From Craspedostauros australis (taxonomy: Eukaryota; Bacillariophyta; Bacillariophyceae; Mastogloiales; Achnanthaceae): a stretch of DNA of 64,000 nucleotides. Shown one piece after another: positions 35,521 through 46,568 of the stretch (within the stretch, counting starts at the first letter, position 1; every line of letters starts with the position of its first letter). A model generated the notes under the pieces. It made no database searches, was not told the DNA's origin, and worked only from the letters and a program-made list of their open reading frames with translations. The translations under genes and the position numbers were made by a program. The stretch lies in assembly GCA_026770025.1 (NCBI GenBank), contig JAMXDE010000038.1, positions 496,001 through 560,000 of the forward strand, in the 5' to 3' direction.

Positions 35521-36824
35521 CAATGCCAGCAGTGCGACAAACATCCGTTGAGCTGTGGGTTGCAGAGGTGATGGCTACGTGCATTGGGACAAAGTTGGAC
35601 AAATCCGCAGAGCAAGTGTGCACCGATATCATTGGAAGATTAAAGAACAGCAGTGCACTCTACTCTCAACAAAGTCTCCACTCATCGAACAGCTGCCATG
35701 CATGGCTCATGCAGGTAGCCAGGGGTTGTAAGAGATCGTGCCATTTGCCCGACCTCCATGATGGACGAAATTGAACTTCCTGTCTCAAAGTACTAGATAT
35801 GTATTTTTAGCCTATACATTAAAAGAAATAAATTGCCACTGAAATACCACTAACATTATTCTTTTTGTCTTACAAGTGGGAGTCACAAGGCTTCATCAAT
35901 AAAAATTAAATCTTTTTCAGAGTTCTTGTTTCGACATTGGGTTGGTTTCGCCCGGATGCGTCTCGGCGTTGTTGTCGCGGATGTCTGTTGACAAAAGTAG
36001 AGTCACGGGTGCGAACCAGTCCATGACTTGGGTGTCTGTGTTACGACGATGACGCTGGCGGTAGGAGGATCGCCTCCTCCGCCGGCGCCAGCAACCACTC
36101 CCGCAGGTCAGGTGAGAGGCAGGACAACAACATCGCCGTGCTGACCTGCGCGACAACTCTGCTCTCTCCATTCGATCCATTATAATAGTTGATGCATTCA
36201 GCACCGCTGTATTCTTACATCACGTGTCGCACAAGTGCAGCACAAGTACTCCGCGCGGATCTCCTTTTCGTTACCAATTCGGCCAGAGTGCATGGGTTGA
36301 AGCTCGTATGACTACGGGCCTCCATCTGGGTATTCAGCAGCAGCGCGCAACCTTGCAACCAAGTCCATCGCATCGGCTCCGCAGAGGCTTCGCCCCGAAC
36401 AGACGAGACGTCTGATCGATCGCCCCAACGAGGAGGCCATGACGGGCATTCGCACTGCCGATTTGAACGCAGGAGCGGATCGGAGAGTTGTGCTGGGCAG
36501 GTGAAGCGAGGTTGCGTTGGCGCGAAGTGAGGCGAAGTCGGGCGAAGCGAGGAAAGGCTAAGCAAAGCAAGGTTAGACCAGGTTCGCGTGGATCCTAACA
36601 GAGGTCGTACGGGTGGTGCAAGAGATAGAGCACAGATACGCATCCACCACAGCAGGTTGGACACAACCTAGAAGCTGCTGCCGCAATCAAATACATATAC
36701 TACGTATCATACGTACGAGAACAGTGGGGAGTTGAAAGGGGAGATCATTGGTTCCATCTCAGATCCTTCGAAGCCTCCCCAGCACTCTCGCAACGAACCG
36801 AAGAGAAGCGCTGTCTGGTGAATC
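35521..36824. other. Gene-free stretch
   Basis: No supportable gene. Includes degenerate gcgaag-type repeats near 36515-36560 and the upstream region of the next gene. Confidence 0.4.
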
Positions 36825-38663
36825 ATGCCACAGCGCCGACGATCTTCTGCCACTCAACATCACAACGCACATCACAACGCACATCACAACGCACATCGCG
36901 TCGACAATCACAGTCGCAGTCACAGTCACAGTCACATTCATTCTCATGGCGAGTCTGGCAGTATCTCCAACAACACCTCCAGCAGCTGCGCCGATAGTCG
37001 CCCCATTCATCATGCACGAAATGAACACTATGGGAGCAATGACAGCCTTCCAAACTTGACCTTTGGAAACAGACGACAAGGGCAGCAACTTCCACCAGGT
37101 GTACGACGCGGCGGTCTGCGTCGCCATGGGTTGGATCATGAAAGCAGGGCGAATGCCAACTCTGGCGATACGAACTCCATCTACAACTTGTCCGTCCGAG
37201 GCGACAGCAACATGAATCAAGAAACGCGGGCAAGGTTGGAGAGGAGACGGCAGATGCAGCAGACGCAGCAGCTGTACACGTCTTACAGAAACAACATCAC
37301 CATCGCATCCAAGTGGAACACGAGGAACACGGTTGTCGGTGCGTTCCAGTTGAAGCTGCCGCCGCTGCAATCCCTTTCCATCCACCACAACACGCGATGG
37401 ACGCCAAAGTCTGCCGTGGGTCACGGCCACTTCTTCAAACGCGTCATCAAGCAGCTCTGGAGGGATCTCGCACTCAAGGCATCCCTCGTCGAATACTTTC
37501 GCAAGTACCAGCACATCACGTTGCAGCATCGATTCCCCTTCCTCTCCTTCCTGCCGCGCAACAACAAGTATGTGCACCAATGCGCCTCCTACATCGCCTC
37601 CATCGCCAGCACGTCCACCTCGGTCCAAGATTTCGTCCACTACCTCAATCAAGGTGGCTGGAAGCGCCGTGTCAATCGTCTGCTGCGTCCACACGGTGTG
37701 CGGGTCGACGTCCTGTGGATCTTTCGTAGCCTCGGCGATGGGTTTGGCAACGTCAAGGGACAGTACCATTACACGGAGGAATTCCAGGACCGCATTCGAT
37801 TTTACAAGCATGATGCTTACCGTCTGCTCATTCGGTTTCATTCCTTCCGGACCTGCGTTTACGATGAGGATCATGAGCGGTTGAATCAGATGTACATGCG
37901 GTACCGGTTGCAGCGCCATCGTTGCAGCGGTGGTGGTGGTGGTGGCGAGAACGATGGTGGCTGGGAAAGTCAGGTTGGCAATGAGACTGAGCACAGCGTC
38001 ATTCTCAATGAGGTAGAGACGACCGCGAACACGCACGACGACGGTGATGATCACGGTGATCAACACAGCGATGAGTATGGACAGAAATGCGAGATACGAG
38101 AAGCGGCACAACCATCTCAGCTCGAACGGCAGAGGGATGGTCTTCCGGAAGGGGTCTTGCGCAATCCTTCCATGCAGATAGAAATGACGCCGCTGCGACA
38201 GAACGTCCCGGTCGTATCTCCATCAGCGTCACCACATCCAAGTCACACACAGCCATCACAGTCTTGCAATGAATCAAGCGTCCTCGGCAGTGCATCATCA
38301 AGCGGCCCACGCGTGATTTCCCCGCAGCACGATTATATCAAGCCGCATGCAGCGCCGACAATCGATGCCAGCATCCCGCAAACGCACAGCGCATACTCGC
38401 CAAGACGCATCCAGCGAACAGTGAGTCTGCCAGTATCCCCGAGGTCTCGACAGCAGCAGCTGCAGCCGGCCATCACGGTCTTTCGATCGACATCCTTTGC
38501 ATTGGATCGAGGCCGTCGCGTGTACCGCGCGCCGAGGCCGGCGTCAGCATCACGGCGGACCAACGGCAATCTGTCGTCGCAAAGCAGCCATGGCGCCTAT
38601 TCGGTTCTGCTGCGCCAATGGGATGGCACGCAGGACGATCGGAGACGAGAAGCATTGATGTAA
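36825..38663 (+). CDS. Unrecognised protein with His-rich start
   Basis: This is a single-exon frame of 612 aa from ATG 36825. The start is basic and His/Ser-rich: a nine-base caacgcaca-type repeat gives HHNAHHNAH, then SHSHSHIHSH. The central part, residues about 165-370, looks globular and conserved in character (FFKRVIKQLWRDLALKASLV, FPFLSFLPRNNKYVHQCASY, WIFRSLGDGFGNVKGQYHYT, FYKHDAYRLLIRFHSFRTCV). The C-terminal 240 residues are low-complexity Ser/Pro/Gln. I do not recognise the domain. An opposite-strand frame of 450 aa (36759-38111) is also open, but the plus frame has the better composition and is longer. Confidence 0.65.
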   Translation: MPQRRRSSATQHHNAHHNAHHNAHRVDNHSRSHSHSHIHSHGESGSISNNTSSSCADSRPIHHARNEHYGSNDSLPNLTFGNRRQGQQLPPGVRRGGLRRHGLDHESRANANSGDTNSIYNLSVRGDSNMNQETRARLERRRQMQQTQQLYTSYRNNITIASKWNTRNTVVGAFQLKLPPLQSLSIHHNTRWTPKSAVGHGHFFKRVIKQLWRDLALKASLVEYFRKYQHITLQHRFPFLSFLPRNNKYVHQCASYIASIASTSTSVQDFVHYLNQGGWKRRVNRLLRPHGVRVDVLWIFRSLGDGFGNVKGQYHYTEEFQDRIRFYKHDAYRLLIRFHSFRTCVYDEDHERLNQMYMRYRLQRHRCSGGGGGGENDGGWESQVGNETEHSVILNEVETTANTHDDGDDHGDQHSDEYGQKCEIREAAQPSQLERQRDGLPEGVLRNPSMQIEMTPLRQNVPVVSPSASPHPSHTQPSQSCNESSVLGSASSSGPRVISPQHDYIKPHAAPTIDASIPQTHSAYSPRRIQRTVSLPVSPRSRQQQLQPAITVFRSTSFALDRGRRVYRAPRPASASRRTNGNLSSQSSHGAYSVLLRQWDGTQDDRRREALM

Positions 38664-39093
38664 TCCGACGCTTGGTCGCGCATCCACGGCATGGTACGAC
38701 TCCGCACATGAGGGAGTTGTTGCGGACAACGCTGTTCGAATAATTTGAACATGGCATGGCACCACACGAAATGGGGGACATGGGATACAACGTGAATACA
38801 ACGCAGATTGTAGAGTGGGTAAAACATTGCTAGAATACTCTACTCCAGTAAAGTTAGCTGTGATATACTCAGAGTACTCCTGCGTTCCGGCATGGGTGGA
38901 TCCTCAACGTGAGAGGATGCTCCCTCGCCTGAACCTGGTTGGCATTCTGTAGGATGAAGCAAAGCAGCAAGAGTGTACCTTTGCGCCCTGCATCATGACC
39001 ATGTACCGCGCTTTCCAGATGACGAAGGGCGACCAAGGATGCCCCGTTGCTGGTTACGCGGAACAATCACGTCGAAGCCCCTACCCGAACGAT
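38664..39093. other. Tail-to-tail spacer
   Basis: This 430-bp region lies between the 3' ends of the unknown gene and the lipoxygenase gene. No gene is seen. Confidence 0.4.
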
Positions 39094-42000
39094 TTAAATG
39101 TCGATGGCGGCAGGGACGTTCTTTGGATTGAGGTACTCGTAGACCGGGTTGCCCGTGGCTCTGTCCTCCTCACTGCGGGCCTCAATTTCAGCGCTGATGA
39201 CGGCCAAGTTGTCCTTGAAAGTCTCGTAGGAAGCGGTTCCGATCTCAGTGAAGTACTCGTCGAGCTTGTCGATCGTGTTCTTGGATGGCAGCGTCAGGAC
39301 CTGGACGACCAGCAGTCCCTCTTGGGCCTTCTCCAGCAATGGCATGGCTTCCTCGAACATCCAGTCCTTGTCTCCCTTCATGGCTTGCTGTTGTTCTGGG
39401 GACTTGCGGAAGCCAAGTGGCTTATTTGGTTGGTACGAGTAGTACTGTACGAACACGTAGAGTATATATTGTAGTGCGGAAGAGGCAACGACAGCGACGA
39501 AAACAAAAGGTTGGAGAATGCAACGATGCATGTGGGGGAGGATTGGGCGGCGGTGAGTGCCGGTCTGCATACTTATGATATCATATCGCATATGATCATA
39601 TCAGCTCAAGCAACGCTGCATCATGCCATGCGATGGTACATTGCAGGGGACAGTTGGGACATGCACGTGTGTAGCATCAATGCAACAACAACGCTCAAGG
39701 TGGTTCGACGCGATCGAAAAAGATGACAAAACTTACATCGTACTGCGGGAAGTTGACAGCGGCGTGCAGTCCACTGCAGATCCAGAACAAGGTCTGGAGG
39801 GTACGGGCGAGCTGTACCTTCGTTGTGAAGGTTTCTGGGAATCCCTTCACAGCGGCGCGGTTCTGATCGGACGTCTCCGTGGCCCATTCCTGCAGATCTT
39901 CGTCATCGACGACGTCGCTATCGGTAGCGTAGCATTCGTCGACGTAGTCAGTGGCGAAGGTGCCGTATGCCGCCCAGAGCTTCGTCGCGTCGGTGCGGTA
40001 ACGGTAGGCTGGCATGTCCACGTTCGCGTCGAAACCACGGCTCTTGAATTCGTCGTCGACGGCGCAGGAGCCGAAGAAGTCGTAGGTCTCCCAGTACTTG
40101 AGGATGAGCTGCATGAACTGGCCGGTTCCGACGGATGTCATGTAATCACCGAAACTGTCTGGCCCGAACTCAGCCAAGGTGAGGCGAGCGGCGTAGTTGA
40201 GGAAGAGGGTGTCACGGCACATTGGCGCAAGGAACGGGTAGATCTTGTGGTTGGTTCTTTTGAGAGTGTTGTGGATGGCGACGATGTGTGGTTCCATGGT
40301 CAAGTGAGTCTTTCCCAAATGGCTGACCCACTGCTCGTATTTTCAAAACGACGGGGTGATACAATAAATGGAGTGCCGACCAGATGGCCAGATAGAGGCG
40401 TCAAGTGGAAGAAGGACGAAAATGGACAAAAAGTGGAAGGTGTGAGGAGACGATATTGTGCTGCTGCTGCATTGTGCGCGTGTCGTGCAAGCAATGCGAA
40501 TGCCTGTGAGGCGGAATCTGCTGCCCATGCAATTGTGAGCGTACCTCGTGGTATTGAGAATCGACAGTCGAAACGGTGACCTTGGCAAACAACCACGTGT
40601 CTTCATCGCAGGTGGCAGGCGTGAGGACGTCGGCGCCGGCGGTTTGCTCCAGTTGAATTCCCAGGATGTCCATGTGCTTTTCGTTGGGGGTGAGCTGGAA
40701 AAGGATGATGGGGGCGCTGAAGTAGCGTGGCTCCTTTCCGACACGGTCGAGGATTGCTTGGTTGTCGGTGTAATCTGGGTTGTTGTACGCCTCTGGGTAT
40801 GCCTGGTGCGGCATCTTGACCAGCTCGTCCAGGCCGCTGTAGTTGACGAAGAAGAGCTTGTTGGCGTCGGCCAGTGCCTGGAGGTTGACAGTTCCGTCTT
40901 CGCCGAACTTGTCAAGCATCTCAGCGCTGAGCTGGGCTGACGGGTCATTGACGGCTTCCAGCATGACTGGATTGACTCCGTCCATGTACTGGCGAGCGAA
41001 TTCGCGGTCCTCCGTCCACTTCTCAAAGATGTGGTCTGGTTGAGGGACGAGTGGGTTGGGGAATGGCCCCCACTTGAAGATCTTGTCGTAGTTCTCAACG
41101 GAGCTGGTGTCGTCGGCGTTGAGCGGGTTGATGGCGAGACCGATGCCGACGAGCAAGGCACGGGCAAGGACGCGGACGAATTTCTTGAGCGAGAACCAGT
41201 ACTCGATGGAAGGGACGCCCTCCACCATCTTCATCATGCCCTTGAGTGGGACGGTTGGGTACTGTTGTTGTTGGTGCAGTGACGCGCGGCGGGTGTCGAC
41301 GAGTGTGTGTTAGATGAAATCGGAAGGAAACGCCATGGTGTACCGCGGCAGTACGAATGTTGATGAGCTTGGTTGCACAGATGGGAGGCACTCCGGATGA
41401 TCATTTGAACATTGCAAGGCATTTCCACACCAACGCAAAATGCAACAGCAACAGCAACACCCACGACATCACAACATCATGACATCGGACACAGAATGGT
41501 GGCAGAGGCAACCAACGTGGACTGTGATGCACTACGTACCTCGGCATGCGGCGGATAGTTGTCGTAGCGCATCTTTATCTTGATGGCGGAACCCAGACTC
41601 TCGCAGATGAGGTTGTTGAGAATGGTGATGGCGCCGCTCTGGGGAATGTCGAGGACGCGCAGAACGATGTTGGCGAACACGACGGTCCCGATGAGGCGCA
41701 GCCATTCGAAGTCGACGTCGCCGGACAGAAGTTCCTTCGTGATCAAGCGGAAGGTGAGACTGATGAGCGGCGGGATGCCGCGCTCGGTCTCCTCGTCAGC
41801 CTGTTGGGAGAGCGCTTCCGGTTCGGCCTCGGCTCCGAGGTCCACGGCACCGACGTCCACGCCAGCGGGCACGGCGCCGAAGGTGGCGGTACCCACGGGC
41901 ACGGCACCGACGCTGGTGGCCTGCAAGGTGGCGTTGCTGTCGGGCTTGGCGAACTGGCCGGAGAACCGCTTGCCGGAGAGGTTGGTCTTCTTCTTGTCGA

Positions 42001-42286
42001 GCTTTTCGAATCCGCGGATGATCTGAACGAGGAGCTTGGCCTGCTCCAGATCGAGCTCCCTGTTCTCGTTGAGACCGGCGGATCCGAGCTTCTCGGACTT
42101 GGATCCGAGCTCCTTGAGGAAGGCTGGCTTCTTATCGGTCTCGGTATCCAGCGCTTGGAACAGCGGGCGAACAGCGGAGGGGCGGACGGGAGACCTGGAC
42201 AATCCCGACATGGGCGCCTGGAAGGCCGAAGCGCCGTGGCCCAGCACGACGGTGGCGGCTGCGACAGACAGAGCGGCGAACTTCAT
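39094..42286 (-). CDS. LOX: Plastid-targeted lipoxygenase
   Basis: Lipoxygenase adds O2 to polyunsaturated fatty acids and starts oxylipin synthesis. The model joins 42286-41540, 41261-40545, 40330-39737 and 39444-39094, all phase 0, giving 802 aa. Introns are 278, 214 and 292 bp with GT/AG ends. All five iron ligands are present: H492 and H497 (VSHLGKTH), H677 and N681 (LHAAVN) and the C-terminal isoleucine I802. Conserved flanks include EPHIVAIHNTL, NFPQYDYYSY across the last junction, and WLFAKVTV. The N-terminus MKFAALSVAAATVVLGHGAS leads into ASAFQAP, a bipartite plastid signal with cleavage before F22. Residues 30-240 are a lineage-specific region with a hydrophobic segment (LIGTVVFANIVLRVL) instead of a recognisable PLAT domain. 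Positional specificity cannot be read by eye. Confidence 0.92.
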
Positions 42287-43242
42287 GGTCGTTGGTCTGG
42301 TCTTTCTGTTGCTTTTGGCTGTTGCTGCTGCTGCTGCTGTTGTTGTTGCGTGAGTGTCACACGGGATTCTCACCTCAGCTTTTTATGACCTTCACGATGC
42401 CAGATTGGATCCGCTTTGGCCCATCAAGCGACTCAGTGTTGGTTCGGTGTTGTCTGCCATCCCTGCTCGACCGGGTGCGGTGCATTGTTGCGCAGCAGTC
42501 ATACCAATACCAACAGTCCGGGTATTCTCATTGCAGTCTCCGCTGCCTGCAAGATTTGCACTGCGTTGTGCGTTGTTGGCAGCGTTGATGCCGTATCTTT
42601 TGAATTTATCAAAACAGGGAATTCTGCTCAGAGGAGAAGGATCTGTCGTAAACATCATGCCATGTTCGCTTCGGTTCGTCTTCGGCGTTGCCGACCATAA
42701 ATCTCAACACAGTTGATATTTCTTTAGCTTTCAAGTGATTGCCGCCCACAGAGTCGCTTGTGGTCGTCCACAAGGGTTCCGATTGTGTGTGATGACGGAT
42801 CCCGACAAGGTGCATCTGTTTCGCATCTATCGAATTTATCGGTGTCGCGAAGTTCTCTGATGAGAAACGACAGCTGCGACTTGCGACAACGCGGACAAGG
42901 GAGAACAACGACAATCAACCAATCACACAACAAAGGAACAACAGGCTGCTCATGGTTTCGCACATGCATGTGTCTTCGTTTCTCATGTGACCAACGAACC
43001 GAATGGGGACATAGAGCCAACGGCATTCGTTCTTGTCCAGAGAGCCATTGGGTGTGCACCATACCTCCAATGCTTGCGCATGCCCAAGTACCAATATTAG
43101 TCGAGACAGAATCGGTTGCATTGGATGGTGGTCTGCATCAGGGCTTCGAAGGTCTGCGTGAGATCTTTGATGAACGGATGGGTGCGACAATGATGGATGT
43201 ATTCGTTGCCAGTGCTGCTGCATAGTCTTCATTCCATCGCGG
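42287..43242. other. Intergenic: LOX 5' flank and TM9SF 3' flank
   Basis: A CAG-type run (gctgctgctg, about 42321-42348) sits in the LOX leader, 35-60 bp upstream of its ATG. The plus-strand frame at 42758-43225 has no recognisable features and is not called. Confidence 0.4.
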
Positions 43243-45549
43243 TTACTCCGCTTTCTTCTTTGAACACAGCCGGGCGATGAACCACAACGATGCGAGGGTG
43301 CCGACGGATCCAAGGGCCAACCCCACCGCCATCGCGGCGAGCAGCACGTGGCCGTAGAACACGACTCGTGGTGCGATGGCGTGGTCCAGTCGCGAACCTC
43401 CTGCGATCGTTGTGGTGTACAGCAAGAGGACGACGCCGGTGGACGCTGGCACAACAAATGAGGGCCACCACCAGCGCTTATTGTGTGTCACAAGGCGAAA
43501 GACGACGTGCCCAATTGTCAGGACGGCGGTGGTTGCTACGGCCAAGGTGAAGACCAGCATCAACAAGCGCCAATCGGCTGCCTCGTATTGTTCATCCCCC
43601 TGAATGACCTTTATCATGAAGGTCCATTCGACATTGAGGACCGCGGATATGGCAATGGGTACAAGCAGTGTACCCACGGTCGGATGGATGCCCATGCCAT
43701 ATGGTTTTGCGATAGTCACCTCTGCTTCAGTTGGAAACGCTACGCTCGCGTCCCTCGTGCCAAAATGCGCCCCCACAAAAACGGAGGGGACGCAAATGGC
43801 AAGATGCATCAGCGCCAATCGAAGAAGCGTTGTGACGGATGTTGCCGTGGCACCGTTGGCGTGCACTGTTGCATTGATTGCGCAGAATGTGGCAAAGGCT
43901 GCACCTGGGACCAACATGGCCGTCATCCACGCGCATTGTCTGCTTGTTGATCTGTCGTGAGCGCACAGCGTCCTGTGCAGCATGCTGCTGACGTATCCGG
44001 CCACAGCACCGAACATCATGAAGGCGACTATGGCTGTCGCTGTCATCGACCCACGCCGGCTTGGGTGCAACCATCCAATCATTGCTAGAAACCCGACGGA
44101 GAAGCCTGTGCATGCCACCTGGCAGCCGTTGCCGACCAGGACGCAAAGTGCTATGGGCTTGATATTGGGTGGTTGGAAGACATCGTCACTCTGCAATCTC
44201 AATTTGGTGATTTCCGAGCCATGCAAGTTTCGTACCAGCATATTTCGGATCTCTGTTCCGGTTGTTGATTGGGTGATCTGGTGCGTGGCCTCGTCGACGT
44301 CGCCCTGCTCCTCCTCTTCCTGTTGGAGGTTGTGTTTGGCCATTCGCAGAAGACTGAAGGCCCCCACTGCGACAAGGAACATACTGTTGTAGGCACTGGA
44401 CCAGCGAATTTCGTTTGAGGGTAGTTTCGTCCTTCCAAATGGAAATAGCTGTGAGCAACCCTTCCATGGAACACGGCCTTGTTCCCAGATTACGTCGTAA
44501 GTGAACATCACGGTCGTATTGGGGATGAGTTTCTGTGAAGAGCGCACCTGATCCAGCGTTAGATGCAGTGAGGTTTTGGGGCAACTCCCAAGTCTCCCCA
44601 TCAACTTCGTCTGGTTGGGCCCAACATGTATCAACTCACTGCGTGGAATCCAGTGTTCAATGCTCACTGGATGGACTGCGATACCGTTGATTCGATACTT
44701 GGGCATGCCTTTGAGCGAACGTGTGGCCGCCGATGAAGAGGAGTCCACAGGCGGTCCCCCTCTTTCTGCTGGCAGTGACGAAGACACGAACCGTTGTCGC
44801 AGTTGCTTGTTCGCATCTACGTCGGCGCCGACAGTTTCGTAACGGACGTAGATATTGAAGTGGTTGTTGAGGTTGAAGACACCAAAGTGGTCGATGTATC
44901 CGATCGGAAAGCCGCCCACCTGCTCATAGTCGTACCTGTAGCAGCCCTTCTGTTGCTGCACGCTCTTCGACAGGCGATGAGCATACTTCCCAATGCTAGG
45001 CGGCTTGTGCACATAGCTCGATTTCTCGGACATGGCGAAAGCTGGAAGACCGTCGACGACCCAGTTGTGGTGGTAGTTGTCTTGGATGAGTCGTTCAATG
45101 CTCGCAACTTCATCATCGGTGAATTGCATCGCGCACTTGAATCCGCAGTATATGTCATATCCCACGTGAAGCTGGAAAGAGCTCCGCAGAAGCTGCCGTG
45201 CACGGATGGCCTCGCCGAAGCTCTGCGGCAAATGATCCTGCAGTTGACTCTTTGCGAAACACTGTGGGATAGCAGATGGGACCATCGCCATTTGGGTGCT
45301 CCTGGAAGTCAAGGAATCCATGAGCACAGAGATGATGTCGCCTTTTCCATGGGTACGATCCTTGGAGGTGAACGAAGTACCGAAGGCTGCGCAGCCATAT
45401 GCTGAGAGTAAGACAACCACCACCAGCGCTCTTCCCAACACACATGCCGTTGCGCGTGCTGCCAACACGAGCGCACGAGATCTCCACTTTGGCGGCGGCA
45501 TGATGCGCAGGGATGATTCAGGCATTCTGTTCAAACTATCCGCATTCAT
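43243..45549 (-). CDS. TM9SF: Transmembrane 9 superfamily protein (nonaspanin/EMP70)
   Basis: These nine-span Golgi/endosome membrane proteins help sort glycine-rich membrane proteins. The frame is uninterrupted, 768 aa, starting at ATG 45549. A signal-anchor-like segment (ALVVVVLLSAYGCAAF) is near residues 41-56. The large lumenal domain ends with FTYDVIWEQGRVPWKGCSQL, the family's WEES-like segment. After that come multiple membrane spans, with GCQVACTGFSVGFLAMIGWL and SRRGSMTATAIVAFMMFGAV matching the conserved nonaspanin core. It is longer than typical (about 600-660 aa). The C-terminus ends CSKKKAE, with a lysine-rich tail; the usual KxD/E Golgi-retention motif is only partly matched (KKKAE). 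Confidence 0.85.
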   Translation of the reverse strand: MNADSLNRMPESSLRIMPPPKWRSRALVLAARATACVLGRALVVVVLLSAYGCAAFGTSFTSKDRTHGKGDIISVLMDSLTSRSTQMAMVPSAIPQCFAKSQLQDHLPQSFGEAIRARQLLRSSFQLHVGYDIYCGFKCAMQFTDDEVASIERLIQDNYHHNWVVDGLPAFAMSEKSSYVHKPPSIGKYAHRLSKSVQQQKGCYRYDYEQVGGFPIGYIDHFGVFNLNNHFNIYVRYETVGADVDANKQLRQRFVSSSLPAERGGPPVDSSSSAATRSLKGMPKYRINGIAVHPVSIEHWIPRSELIHVGPNQTKLMGRLGSCPKTSLHLTLDQVRSSQKLIPNTTVMFTYDVIWEQGRVPWKGCSQLFPFGRTKLPSNEIRWSSAYNSMFLVAVGAFSLLRMAKHNLQQEEEEQGDVDEATHQITQSTTGTEIRNMLVRNLHGSEITKLRLQSDDVFQPPNIKPIALCVLVGNGCQVACTGFSVGFLAMIGWLHPSRRGSMTATAIVAFMMFGAVAGYVSSMLHRTLCAHDRSTSRQCAWMTAMLVPGAAFATFCAINATVHANGATATSVTTLLRLALMHLAICVPSVFVGAHFGTRDASVAFPTEAEVTIAKPYGMGIHPTVGTLLVPIAISAVLNVEWTFMIKVIQGDEQYEAADWRLLMLVFTLAVATTAVLTIGHVVFRLVTHNKRWWWPSFVVPASTGVVLLLYTTTIAGGSRLDHAIAPRVVFYGHVLLAAMAVGLALGSVGTLASLWFIARLCSKKKAE

Positions 45550-46568
45550 GGTGGTGCTGTTGCTGTCGGTGCTGCCATTTGTACTTGTGCCGCTTTGGAG
45601 ACATCATCTGTCGAATGTGACTTGATGCGATGGCGGCATGCTGCTGTGATGCATGAAGGCCGTAGCGACGATGCAGCCTCTCGCCACAGCGACGATGGCG
45701 GGGCGGTGTGTCACTGGTGCGAGCTACGGTGGGCATGGACGAGGGTCCTCTGTGCTCACTGCCCTGGTATTTGTTCTGTGGAACTTGGCTTCGCATGCAA
45801 CAACAAGAAGACCACTTTCTTTTTTGATGTCATGTACTCGCATCTTGTTTTGAATCTTCGGGTGTTCTCATTTTTCGATTCACGAACATACCCGACCGGA
45901 AATGGCAGAGACCAAAGACAAAAAAGCGAAGCCCATTTTCCACCAATCAGAGAAGCCAAAATTTGAAACCATCATCGATTTGCTGAATCCATGATAGTGA
46001 CTAATCGAATCCCACAATGCCCACGTCATGATCTCGACTGACCAATCACAAGGCGCCGTGATGACTCAACGGCCCTCGATCTGGCGAAGGGCGGACGTCT
46101 TGCGCTGTGTTCGGCCGGCGTTTGTTCGTCCGTGTTCCTCCGCCAATCCTTTGGTGCTGACGCGTTGGCAAATCTTCCGAAAGAAAATCCATCAGCGGCC
46201 GAACACGAAAAGATGATGTGTTGGATGTTCCGATGAAGAGAGATTTCATGACTGGCCGACAAAACAACAGCCCACACTGCCAACAGACCCATGGCCGAAG
46301 GATCTTCTCCTGTGCGAAACGAGAAGGCAACATGCCAACGAACCATCACATCCACACATGCCGTGCGCATAGTGCATGCAACGCTGCTGCATCTCCTCTG
46401 TCCTCTCCTCTGTTGAATCGCAAAGGACACTTTCTATCCTCGTTTGCCATCAGACATCCAACGCCTCCGTCATACTAGTTTCAGAATCTGCACCAACGCT
46501 CTCAACCATTGTGCTGCCACATCAGATCCACCAGCATTGAGAACATCGCCGTCGTCGCAGACAGCAAA
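45550..46568. promoter_or_regulatory. Head-to-head region between TM9SF and cyclopropane synthase
   Basis: This 1-kb spacer separates divergent start codons. No gene or distinctive motif was recognised. Confidence 0.35.

Noticed and set aside
36759-38111. 450-aa minus-strand frame with a hydrophobic start
   Set aside because: It is antisense to the longer 612-aa frame and its hydrophobic stretch arises from a repeat-rich acidic/His region of the plus frame; kept only as an alternative to test by stranded RNA.
42758-43225. 155-aa plus-strand frame between LOX and TM9SF
   Set aside because: No domain character and it overlaps another open frame on the opposite strand; probably chance.
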